A stretch of DNA of 8,064 bases, taken from NCBI GenBank assembly GCA_903892365.1, contig CAITIF010000536.1, positions 1 to 8,064 on the forward strand, written 5' to 3'. Source of the stretch: an uncultured Pirellula sp. GTDB taxonomy: Bacteria > Planctomycetota > Planctomycetia > Pirellulales > Pirellulaceae. Both the position numbers and the translations under genes were made by a program. How positions within the stretch are numbered: position 1 is the first letter of the stretch; every line of letters begins with the position of its first letter. The notes beneath the pieces are model-generated. The model had not been told where the DNA came from, did not search any database, and was given only the letters and a program-made list of their open reading frames with translations. Positions 1 through 7,505 of this stretch are shown in pieces.

Positions 1-492
1 AATATTCCCCCGCGTCGATCAGCAGCTCATTTGAAAGTGATGCTGGATACGCTGGAGCAGACACAACCCAGAGGCGAAACGCAGCTGCCAGCCATTTTAG
101 ACGAGCTTGCCGAAACCATTCGACAACGAGCTCTGATCGTGGTTATTTCGGACTTTTTTGTCGATCCGGCCTTATTGAAAAACTGCTTTGAACACCTGCG
201 ATTTCGCAAGCACGATGTGGCCGCATTTCACTTGCTAGATACCCAAGAGCTCGAATTCTCATTTCAACGCCCCGTGCGTTTTAATGATATGGAAGGTGGC
301 CCCCATCTCTTTGTCGAACCTTCCGAGATCGCAGACCGATATCATCGCGCTCTACAAACGTACTTGATCGATATGCAAAGGATCGTGCTGGAATCCTCCG
401 TCGACTACCATCGCGTCACCACGTCCGAAGCCTACGAACACCCACTTATGCGTTTTCTGGTAAGAAGAACTCAATCGCGAGGGGTCCGATGA
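1..492 (+). CDS. DUF58 domain protein, C-terminal part (5' end outside window)
   Basis: The reading frame is open from base 1, giving 163 residues of the C-terminal half of a DUF58 protein; family members are usually about 290-320 residues. A TTG at 31 lies inside the domain and is not a credible start. DUF58 is a VWA-like fold. Visible here are a helix, then a hydrophobic strand ending in the 'VVISDFF' segment (Asp51 of the fragment, equivalent to the VWA 'SD' motif), then 'LRFRKHDVAAFHLLD', a typical DUF58 strand-turn-strand. The C-terminal part has the usual 'DYHRVTTSE' segment and an 'FLVRR' ending. The stop codon overlaps the ATG of the next gene (ATGA), so the two are probably translationally coupled. 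In bacteria, DUF58 genes commonly lie between a MoxR AAA+ ATPase gene and VWA genes, so a moxR-like gene to the left is expected but not seen. The family is clear; the exact role of DUF58 proteins is not established. Confidence 0.9.
   Translation, partial: NIPPRRSAAHLKVMLDTLEQTQPRGETQLPAILDELAETIRQRALIVVISDFFVDPALLKNCFEHLRFRKHDVAAFHLLDTQELEFSFQRPVRFNDMEGGPHLFVEPSEIADRYHRALQTYLIDMQRIVLESSVDYHRVTTSEAYEHPLMRFLVRRTQSRGVR
479..484 (+). promoter_or_regulatory. Ribosome binding site for the BatA-like gene
   Basis: A GAGGGG run lies 4 bases before the ATG at 489, inside the 3' end of the DUF58 gene. It is the best Shine-Dalgarno match at any start in this window and supports both the ATG at 489 and the coupled ATGA overlap. 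Confidence 0.55.
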
Positions 493-2648
493 GTTTTCTA
501 CAGCCTTGGATGCTAGTCGCATTGCCATTGATCGCGGCTCCTGTCATCATTCATCTGGTCAATCAACGGCGGTTTCAAACCGTTCCTTGGGCAGCCATGA
601 TGTTTTTGCTTCAGGCAAGCAAGATGTCCAGCGGTTACAGCAAACTTCGGCAATGGTTGATCTTGGCCCTGAGAACGCTGGCTGTCGCGGCATTGATCTT
701 GTTCACGGCTCGTCCTCTTGCAAGTGGTCTGCTCGGGTTGCTAGGAAACCGAACGGATGAGGTTGCTATCGTTCTGGTGGATCGTTCGCCCAGTATGCAG
801 CAAACGCAACCTGGTACAGGCATGACGAAACAGCAGTCTGCATTGATGCAACTTTCCAGCACGCTCGCAACTTTAGGAGTGAAGCGAGTGGCTATCTTCG
901 ATTCCTACAGCGAAAAACCAATTGAACTTGAAACCCCCGAAGACATCGCATCGAACGTCAGTCTCTTGCCCAACGGAGCGACCAGCGACCTCCCTGGGCT
1001 GATGGAACGGGCCTTGGTTTACATCAAATCCAATCAACTGGCCAGCACCGACGTTTGGATATGTTCCGACATGCGAGAAAGTGACTGGAAAAGCCGCGAT
1101 GGGCGATGGGTCGCAGCGCGCGAAGGATTTTTGAATTTGGCTCAGGATGTTCGCTTCCATATCTTGGATCTGAGCAGCGGCTCGGACGAAAACTTAGCAA
1201 TTCGCATCGTGAATGCCAAGCGAGTCGAAGAAACGTCTGGTCCGGAATTGTCGATCAGCTTTAAGCTCCAACGCGGCTCACACAGCCGATCTTCAGAAAA
1301 GAATGAAGCCGATGCGATTGCTGCATCAGGCCCCTCTATTCAAGTGCCAGTTCAAATCGAAGTGGGCTCCGTACGCAGTGTGCTGCCTGTTGATTTGCAA
1401 TCGGGATTGGCGGAAGTGAACGACTACCGAATCCCGCTCTTGGCGGAAGGACCTGCCAAGGAAAATGACTCTCTCGAATCACAAGCGGGCTGGGGTGCCC
1501 TGCGTATTCCCGCCGACACCAACTTGGCTGACAACACCAGCTACTTCGTCTTTGAAAAACCAGCGATACGGCGGTCGATCATCGTCAGCAGCAACCCAAC
1601 GCTCATCGAAGCGATCGAACTATGCACCAATATCTCGCCCGAACAGTCGATTCGAGTCGCAACCGAAACCGCGACGTCGTCGCAGTTAGATTCTGTCGAC
1701 TGGAACGCTATCTCGCTCGTGATTTGGCACGAACAGCTGCCCACCGATCGATCCCTGGAACTATTGACCAATTTTGTGTCTTCAGGCGGGCAGGTTTTGT
1801 TTTTGCCACCAGAATCACCCAATACAACGCAAGCCTTTGGCTTTCAATGGACAACCTGGGAGACGGTTCAGCCGACACCTTCCGGCACGCAACCGCAACC
1901 TCCGGACGGGCCGACCAATGAGGATAGCCAAGCCGCCTTACTAGCGCGCGTGCAACAATGGCGCAATGATTCTACGATCCTCAGCAACACCCTGAATGGA
2001 GCTGCTTTGCCGGTTGGACAAATCGGTATCAAACGTATCTGTCGGGTGCAAGGTAACGGCACAGCTCTCGCCTCCATCAATGACACCACACCCTTCCTTT
2101 TAAAAATGGATGCGGCCGAAACCGATACATCGAACTCGGGTACCAATCAAGGCGTATACGTTTGCACCACGACCCCAGCACAAAGCGACTCAACCTTGGC
2201 CAAGGATGGAGTTGTCATGTACGTTGCCATCCAGCGAGTGCTGGCCGCAGGAGCCGAACGTGTCGGGTTCAGCAAAATGCGAACAGTTGGCGATTCCGAT
2301 CGAAAGCAACTGGAACTGGCAACTCAAGAAGTTGGGGACTCCACCGTTTTTTCCAACAACTACGTCGAACACACGGGCGTTTATCGAACGCCTGATTTAT
2401 TGATTGCCCAAAACCGTACCGCCGAAGAGGACAACAATACTTTCGTTCAAGAGTCTAATATGGCAGAGCTGTTTGGAAGTCTTCCTTGGTCCCGGATCGA
2501 ATCTGGGGCAAATGCTAATAGCTTGGTCCAAGAGATTTGGAAGTGGTTCGTAATTGCAATGTTGCTAGCCTTGGTGATCGAAGCTGCTTTATGCATTCCC
2601 AAGCGGCGAACCGCCTCGCGCCCGCTCGGCTTGACACAACCGACCTAA
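489..2648 (+). CDS. BatA-like membrane protein with VWA domain
   Basis: A 719-residue membrane protein of the aerotolerance-regulator (BatA N-terminal, double-transmembrane) family. Residues 5-23 and 57-75 are hydrophobic segments separated by the characteristic 'HLVNQRRFQTVPWAAM' stretch. A VWA-type domain follows: 'DRSPS' at 98-102 is a DxSxS metal-ion-dependent adhesion motif, Thr165 in 'GATSDL' fits the third ligand, and 'ICSDM' with Asp194 fits the fourth, so the metal site looks intact. A large beta-rich region follows. Residues about 361-442 resemble the glutamine-amidotransferase-like fold often found in planctomycete members (strand 'RRSIIVSSNP', then 'ISLVIWHEQLP' and 'GGQVLFLPPE'). 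Residues 462-479 are Pro/Gln-rich and probably flexible. A third membrane segment at about 684-702 is followed by a basic tail. Start: the ATG overlaps the DUF58 stop and has a GAGGGG ribosome site. Context suggests the MoxR/DUF58/VWA module, probably acting in envelope complex assembly or stress tolerance; the precise substrate is unknown. Confidence 0.92.
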   Translation: MSFLQPWMLVALPLIAAPVIIHLVNQRRFQTVPWAAMMFLLQASKMSSGYSKLRQWLILALRTLAVAALILFTARPLASGLLGLLGNRTDEVAIVLVDRSPSMQQTQPGTGMTKQQSALMQLSSTLATLGVKRVAIFDSYSEKPIELETPEDIASNVSLLPNGATSDLPGLMERALVYIKSNQLASTDVWICSDMRESDWKSRDGRWVAAREGFLNLAQDVRFHILDLSSGSDENLAIRIVNAKRVEETSGPELSISFKLQRGSHSRSSEKNEADAIAASGPSIQVPVQIEVGSVRSVLPVDLQSGLAEVNDYRIPLLAEGPAKENDSLESQAGWGALRIPADTNLADNTSYFVFEKPAIRRSIIVSSNPTLIEAIELCTNISPEQSIRVATETATSSQLDSVDWNAISLVIWHEQLPTDRSLELLTNFVSSGGQVLFLPPESPNTTQAFGFQWTTWETVQPTPSGTQPQPPDGPTNEDSQAALLARVQQWRNDSTILSNTLNGAALPVGQIGIKRICRVQGNGTALASINDTTPFLLKMDAAETDTSNSGTNQGVYVCTTTPAQSDSTLAKDGVVMYVAIQRVLAAGAERVGFSKMRTVGDSDRKQLELATQEVGDSTVFSNNYVEHTGVYRTPDLLIAQNRTAEEDNNTFVQESNMAELFGSLPWSRIESGANANSLVQEIWKWFVIAMLLALVIEAALCIPKRRTASRPLGLTQPT

Positions 2649-2729
2649 AGGGCAGGGATCTCAAGGGCAGACAATGCCTCGCACCGGTAAAAAACCGATC
2701 CTAGGAAACGGCGATTTTATACGGCCATG

Positions 2730-4274
2730 CTAATCTGCTGATTGCTTCGCATAATCGTTTCGATCCCATTCCTCTCGTACTCGGTTTGGCAACGAGTCTC
2801 GAATGAGTCGCTGCTTATCCGGAGTCGCTTGCATGATCTTCATGTCGCGGCCCGCAGCGTTGTAGAATTCGTTCGAAGTTAACTGCCCCACCAATTTGTT
2901 GGCGACGTAGCCCATTTCAATTCGAGCGATGGTTCGCAACACATCGTCCGCAAATTGGGAATTGATCACTTTGGTTAACGATTCGGAAGCCATCCGATAA
3001 TTCTCCCCTTCGATGGCCAGCCTCGCGATTTGCAACTCCGCTTTTAACTCATAGTTGCGGGTGGTAGCATCCTTACCGGGGAAATACTCGGATACGCCAC
3101 GCCAGTGCTTCAGATCGTTCTCGATCAAAGCAAGCGCATATTGGCGCTGTATGGTTGGTTGACGTTGCACTCCAGCCGTAGACCTCGCCTCCATGCTTAA
3201 CAAGTCGTTGCGCATGAGATAAAGGGCCCCGGCGATTCCGACCAGGACAGAACAGCCAGCAATCGCAACTCGTTTGACAGATCGAGCAATCACCCACTGT
3301 GATTTGCTTTTTTCCGAAACTGCATTGGTCAGCTTTTGTAGCTGTTGCGTCACTTCAAGATGGCTGACGTGTTGATGCTCGATCACCAAACCCGTAAATG
3401 GAATCATTTGATCCACTTGGCCAGCCAAACTGCTATCGACCACCTCTCTCAAGGCTCGGGCTAATTCCATGGCGGACGCAAAGCGTTCATCAGGGCTTTT
3501 CGCCAATAACTTATGAACAATTTTTACTAACGCTGGGGGAAGATCCGGACGCAGAGTCGCTAGCGATGGCACTTCCGCTTGCAAGTGTTGCATGGCTAAC
3601 GCCAATGCTGTCTCACCCGAAAACGGGGGCCGGCCGGATAGCATGTGGAAGGCGGTGGCACCAAGCGAGTACAGGTCGCTACGCGAATCTACTGTCAGCC
3701 CCTGAATCTGCTCGGGGCTCATGTACAACGGAGTGCCAAGCGTGACTCCGACCGCGGTCAAATTCTGCGACTGGCCCCTCGATCGAGCTAAACCAAAATC
3801 GGCAACTTTAGCTTCTCCATCTGGTGTCAAAAGGATATTGTCTGGCTTGATGTCGCGATGCACCAAACCAATCGATGCTGCCTTTTGCAGAGCAGCAGTC
3901 GCTTGCCACAGGATGGAAACCGATTCCGCTAATGGCAGGGCCCCTCGACGCTGAATGTACGAATGTAGGTTGCTTCCTGGGACATATTCTTGCGCGATGT
4001 AGTGAATGGATTCGAACTTTCCAATATCGTAAACTTGGACAATATTCGGATGCATGAGCTGCGCAACCGCTCTCGCTTCTTGAAGAAAGCGTTGCTCATG
4101 ATCGCTCGATCCCACAAAATCCGAACGCATTACCTTCAGTGCTACGTGCCGATGCAAGGACTCCTGAAACGCTAAGTAAACCGACGACATACCTCCCACG
4201 CCCAACCGGTGCAGGATGGAAAAACCAGCAATCGACTGGTTTGTCAGGTCGTTTTGCGTTGAAATACTGCTCAT
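2730..4274 (-). CDS. Membrane-anchored Hanks-type serine/threonine protein kinase (PknB-like)
   Basis: A 514-residue protein with an N-terminal kinase domain (about 17-280). All key elements are present: Gly-rich loop 'LGVGGMSSVY' (24-33), catalytic Lys47 in 'VALKVM', helix-C Glu66, catalytic loop 'HRDIKPDN' (139-146) with Asp141, metal-binding 'DFG' (159-161), a Thr-bearing activation loop and 'SPE' at 186-188. It should be an active RD kinase that autophosphorylates in the activation loop. One membrane span lies at about 336-354, so the kinase is cytoplasmic and the last 160 residues are probably periplasmic. That tail has no PASTA repeats; 'IARLAIEGENYRMASESLTKVI' type helices around 408-437 look TPR-like, so it may sense a protein or ligand. 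I chose the ATG at 4274, just upstream of the conserved domain; a TTG at 4319 would add 15 residues and overlap the upstream gene by 16 bases. The gene starts 29 bases after the GH38-like gene on the same strand, so they are probably cotranscribed. Confidence 0.95.
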   Translation of the reverse strand: MSSISTQNDLTNQSIAGFSILHRLGVGGMSSVYLAFQESLHRHVALKVMRSDFVGSSDHEQRFLQEARAVAQLMHPNIVQVYDIGKFESIHYIAQEYVPGSNLHSYIQRRGALPLAESVSILWQATAALQKAASIGLVHRDIKPDNILLTPDGEAKVADFGLARSRGQSQNLTAVGVTLGTPLYMSPEQIQGLTVDSRSDLYSLGATAFHMLSGRPPFSGETALALAMQHLQAEVPSLATLRPDLPPALVKIVHKLLAKSPDERFASAMELARALREVVDSSLAGQVDQMIPFTGLVIEHQHVSHLEVTQQLQKLTNAVSEKSKSQWVIARSVKRVAIAGCSVLVGIAGALYLMRNDLLSMEARSTAGVQRQPTIQRQYALALIENDLKHWRGVSEYFPGKDATTRNYELKAELQIARLAIEGENYRMASESLTKVINSQFADDVLRTIARIEMGYVANKLVGQLTSNEFYNAAGRDMKIMQATPDKQRLIRDSLPNRVREEWDRNDYAKQSAD

Positions 4275-4303
4275 TCGAGATCTGCCTATTTGGTTTGCCG
4301 CCG

Positions 4304-7273
4304 TTAGGATTGTTTCCAACGCATCAATATTCGCGACTGCTCATTCGACTTGACTTGGATCGAAATCTGTCCATCGATCACCGTTAACGACTCAAACTCA
4401 CGGCCCTGCGAGTCGACTCGCCAAGCTTCTGCAACATCGCGAAAAAACGAAAGTCGAGCGGAACCGGATTTGGCCTGTGTCTCACAAAGAAGGATACAAG
4501 CATCGCCAACTTTGCCAGTTAGCAGACCGGCTTTCTGTTCCTGACACTCACTGGTATCAATCGCAGGAGCTGGATCCACGAACGACATGTGAACACTCGG
4601 TAACGAGCATTGGGCTAACCAAGCCCCCTCATCGACGGCACTCGAACTCATAGCCGACTCTTCAACAATCCACGGGACATCGCAAAAATCCATAGCGCTC
4701 TCATATGGACGCGGCCAATCGATGCCAATCGAAAAATGCCCCTTCACGCTTCCGTCCGGTCCGATTGGAACGTCAGAAATTAGAAACCGACTGTCCGACC
4801 GGCGGTGGAAGCTGAGGCCCTTCGATGCAATATAAATGCGGTGCTCCGCATCATCGATCTCAATCAGTTCCACGGTGGCTTGAAGTGGCCCCTGCAGCTT
4901 GCCTTTAACACCATGTTGCCAAGCCGCCAAAGTAGCCCCTTCGTTCAACCAAGCGGTTCGCCAAACACAAGAGACAGACTGAGAATCAAGATTTTCACTT
5001 TCAACGACAACCTCAACCGATCGAGCACCTTTCCACAAGGTGTAACTTGTCTTCAACACCACCGTTTGCCCCGTGGATAGCTTCGCTTCGCCAGTCATCT
5101 CGATAGAACCCACTAAGGGAGTGTCTCGGACGATTCGCAGCTGGATGTTCGACAATGTCAAGCAGTCCGCATCACTCCACTTTCGTTTCGCATCCGATCC
5201 TCCCTCAACCAACGATGGCATCCCGCTCAAACGACTTCCTCGTTTGTTGGCAATGTACATCGAGCGAAGATGGCCTCGCTTGGGGTCAATCTGAAGCTCC
5301 ATGTACTCGTTGGCCAAGGTCCAATCGGTTCCTACGATTCCCGAGCGTATGCCCGCAAGCCGTGTTAACCAAGATGATTTGCTTGGCTTGTCAGGGGAAG
5401 TCGAACTAGCAGATCGACTGCCGCTAGCAGCATTCAATCGCATGCGGACAAATCCAAACGGGGGAATGTCGACCACCGCATCGGTTCGGCCGGATCGTGC
5501 ATCGCAAGCGACAATGCGCTTGCTGGAACTCGGATCGACTTCCCCTTCAAGTCCCTCCAGAAACAATCTCATCGGATGGTTTCCTGGATTGATCAAAAGA
5601 TAGCCCCTACCGCTTTCCGGCAGATTAGGCCGTCCAGTCGATCTCGGCACGTTGGAAAGAGTTGCTTGAATCTGCTTTAACAGTGATTCCCGTTGCTCAG
5701 CAATCCTAGCCTCAATACCAACCTTGATTTCCGACTCCAAGCCCGCATCCAATTCTTCCAAAATTGCGTTCGTTTCATCTGCAATACCTTGCTTCGATTC
5801 AAGTGAATCATGAGTCGCCGTTTGAGCTGCGATTTGATCCCACAAATACGAGAGCGATTGCATTCGTTCCGTCCGCACCCGAAGCTGTTCATACTGAATC
5901 ATGCGATGATGTTGCATCGCCTGCTGATTCGTTGCACCAGGTACCGCAATCTTGAATGCGTTGCTCGGAAACGACGTGCTTGAGTAAGGCTGGCTCGTGG
6001 TTGCGAAATAGTGATCCACCGTTTGAAAAGCACCCAGTGAAGGTGAGCGAGCAATCAGTCTTAGCAAATCCTGTTGCGGTTGAGACGGAAGCTCCGGCCA
6101 ATGAGCCAAGATCAGTGTTGGAACTTGGTGATAATCCAACTGACCTGCTAAGCTCACAGCGAGATCCAGATAGCTATCTGCACTACTTGCGTCCAGCACA
6201 TGGCTTACCAAAGCATCGACGCTTGAACCTTCGTGACTGGATTGCCATTTGATTTTGGCTTGGTCACCATCAGGAACAACTCCTTCGGACCATGCATGCA
6301 GCATCACATTTCTGAAGCCGAACTTGGATAGCCAGTTCGGTGCATTCGCAGAAAAGCCCGGTCCAAATCGGGAAAAGACACTGGGCACGTCCATCCCCAA
6401 TGCGTTGTACGCTTTCTGCCCTCGCCGCATCTGTCTCCACTGAGCCTTGACCGAACCACGGACCAGCATCTGGTCGCTCTCCAGTCCGCCTATGACCGCA
6501 AGGTTCTTTGCCGACATCTTCGCCCGAATGACTTCCCATGCCGCCGGATTGCGATCTTGAATTTCCTGAAGCAAGCTAGCGCACGCAAGGAGATTCGTTG
6601 GATGGGTCGACTGAAGTTGCTGATCGAGCGCACTTTGCAAAGTCGACGGAGCTAACAAAATCACTTCAAGCAAATATGCTTGTTGCGAGCAATAGCGGTC
6701 GCGCTCTTGCGACAACGAATCAAAGCAAGCTTGTAGCCAGCGTTCTGTCTCCGTCCCATCGCCAGCTATCGATGCCTTAGCTGCCGACAACGCTTGTTCG
6801 GTGAATGCGATCCAATCGATATTCCACGAGTATCTCAGCTTGCGCGCCAGTATTTGAATCTGAAGGACCGCGTATCCCAAAGCATAGAAGTCATCGCATA
6901 GAAGTGGCTTGCTACCGGAAACATCCGACTCTAGATTCAATGCGCTAAGAATTCGCGCCACAAGCTCCGGTCGAGAATGCGATTCGGAATCGATCACCAA
7001 ACATTCGCCCAACTGAAGTCGTTCCCGTTGAGGCTGGTCTAATTTCTTTCGCGATGCTTCCGGACAAAGAATTAAGGCATGTTCGAGATCCAATGAGTTG
7101 CCATCGATCTTCTTCCATTCAGGCACATTGCCCAAACCGACCAGCAATCTCGGGTCCCATTGACTTGTCCATGCCGTCAGAAAATCCAGCGCGAGCGAAT
7201 GCCCCATTCTTTTGGGAAGTTCCTCGAGAGCCGTGCTGGGAATTACGAAGATTGATCTTTGCAGAGAAGTCAT
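4304..7273 (-). CDS. Large GH38-like (alpha-mannosidase-like) protein, catalytic residues apparently degenerate
   Basis: A 989-residue protein without signal peptide or membrane segment, so probably cytoplasmic. The order of segments matches glycoside hydrolase family 38. There is an N-terminal alpha/beta region; 'IGGLESDQ' (261-268) and 'RGQKAYNALG' (284-293) match the GH38 'GGMWVE...GQ' region; 'DVPSVFSRFGPGF' (295-307) is at the position of the GH38 'LPDxFG' nucleophile motif. 'HWPEL' (391-395) follows, then long helices about 454-539. The beta-sandwich part begins with 'GYLLINPGNHP' (557-567), equivalent to 'vvFNPLsw', then 'PPFGFVRMRL', a Ser-rich linker (617-637), 'LANEYMELQIDPKRGHLRSM' and 'GARSVEVVVESEN', typical of the GH38 C-terminal domain. 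The usual N-terminal HxD metal motif and the nucleophile Asp (Ser298 here) are not seen. The ATG at 7273 has a weak AGG before it and gives a sensible start ('MTSLQRSIFVIP'); an ATG at 7312 would add 13 residues but has no ribosome site. It could be an active divergent hydrolase, a binding protein, or a related clan; the GH38 assignment is from pattern, not a search. Confidence 0.6.
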   Translation of the reverse strand: MTSLQRSIFVIPSTALEELPKRMGHSLALDFLTAWTSQWDPRLLVGLGNVPEWKKIDGNSLDLEHALILCPEASRKKLDQPQRERLQLGECLVIDSESHSRPELVARILSALNLESDVSGSKPLLCDDFYALGYAVLQIQILARKLRYSWNIDWIAFTEQALSAAKASIAGDGTETERWLQACFDSLSQERDRYCSQQAYLLEVILLAPSTLQSALDQQLQSTHPTNLLACASLLQEIQDRNPAAWEVIRAKMSAKNLAVIGGLESDQMLVRGSVKAQWRQMRRGQKAYNALGMDVPSVFSRFGPGFSANAPNWLSKFGFRNVMLHAWSEGVVPDGDQAKIKWQSSHEGSSVDALVSHVLDASSADSYLDLAVSLAGQLDYHQVPTLILAHWPELPSQPQQDLLRLIARSPSLGAFQTVDHYFATTSQPYSSTSFPSNAFKIAVPGATNQQAMQHHRMIQYEQLRVRTERMQSLSYLWDQIAAQTATHDSLESKQGIADETNAILEELDAGLESEIKVGIEARIAEQRESLLKQIQATLSNVPRSTGRPNLPESGRGYLLINPGNHPMRLFLEGLEGEVDPSSSKRIVACDARSGRTDAVVDIPPFGFVRMRLNAASGSRSASSTSPDKPSKSSWLTRLAGIRSGIVGTDWTLANEYMELQIDPKRGHLRSMYIANKRGSRLSGMPSLVEGGSDAKRKWSDADCLTLSNIQLRIVRDTPLVGSIEMTGEAKLSTGQTVVLKTSYTLWKGARSVEVVVESENLDSQSVSCVWRTAWLNEGATLAAWQHGVKGKLQGPLQATVELIEIDDAEHRIYIASKGLSFHRRSDSRFLISDVPIGPDGSVKGHFSIGIDWPRPYESAMDFCDVPWIVEESAMSSSAVDEGAWLAQCSLPSVHMSFVDPAPAIDTSECQEQKAGLLTGKVGDACILLCETQAKSGSARLSFFRDVAEAWRVDSQGREFESLTVIDGQISIQVKSNEQSRILMRWKQS

Positions 7274-7342
7274 TGACCTAATCAAGTACGAGTGGAGAAA
7301 CTTGCCCTCCATATTAACACAAGCACTTTCGACTTACGACAT

Positions 7343-7414
7343 CTATTCCGGAGGCTCGTCCCCCCAATCGCGTCCTTCATCGAATGACTTGGTCGCTTTC
7401 CAAGACCCAGTCAA
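7343..7414 (-). CDS. Possible 23-codon small ORF or remnant gene tail
   Basis: Between the terminator of the repeat-protein gene and the GH38-like gene, one minus-strand frame starts with TTG and runs 23 codons to TAG. Its product looks protein-like: 'SWKATKSFDE' followed by the acidic, proline-containing end 'GRDWGDEPPE'. An in-frame TGA three codons before the TTG (7421-7423) prevents a longer reading. There is no ribosome binding site. A small stem (GGGGG/CCTCC with a 5-base loop, 7350-7364) lies near its end. It may be a small protein or leader peptide for the GH38-like gene, the worn-down 3' end of an older gene, or chance. The evidence is only residue composition, so confidence is low. 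Confidence 0.22.
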   Translation of the reverse strand: MTGSWKATKSFDEGRDWGDEPPE

Positions 7415-7423
7415 CTTATTTCA

Positions 7424-7452
7424 ATAAAAAACGCGTGGCAAAACCACGCGTT
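7424..7452 (-). terminator. Rho-independent terminator of the Cys-repeat protein gene
   Basis: A perfect 9-bp inverted repeat (AACGCGTGG / CCACGCGTT) with a 5-base loop spans 7430-7452. Read on the minus strand it is followed by a run of six T bases and then ATT, the classic intrinsic terminator layout. It lies 53 bases after the stop of the repeat-protein gene, so that gene ends its transcript here and the GH38-like/kinase pair needs its own promoter. No T run follows on the + strand. Confidence 0.88.
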
Positions 7453-7505
7453 GGATGAGACGAAAATACGGCCTGAGCGGCTAGCTCGCAGCCTTGAACG
7501 TCAAA

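Noticed and set aside
2648..2670. Direct repeat AAGGGCAG (2648-2655 and 2663-2670) just after the BatA-like stop
   Set aside because: An 8-base repeat in an 81-base gap with no other mobile-element sign is likely chance.
2685..2697. Hairpin CGGT-AAAAA-ACCG in the gap between the convergent genes, as a possible shared terminator
   Set aside because: The stem is only 4 bp and no T run follows on either strand, so it does not support an intrinsic terminator.
3398..3954. + strand frames of 77-115 codons antisense to the kinase gene
   Set aside because: They lie fully opposite the conserved kinase motifs (HRD, DFG, activation loop) and have no domain-like sequence.
4275..4319. TTG at 4319 as the kinase start
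   Set aside because: It would add 15 unremarkable residues and overlap the GH38-like gene; the ATG at 4274 sits in a normal short intergenic gap and gives a typical kinase N-terminus.
7386..7414. TTGACT on the minus strand at 7409-7414 as a -35 box for the GH38-like gene
   Set aside because: No -10-like hexamer occurs at 16-18 bases downstream, so a sigma-70 promoter cannot be supported here.
7212..7427. 71-codon + strand frame running from inside the GH38-like gene across the spacer
   Set aside because: It is antisense to the conserved N-terminus of the GH38-like protein, ends at the terminator's A run, and has no recognisable domain; treated as a shadow frame.
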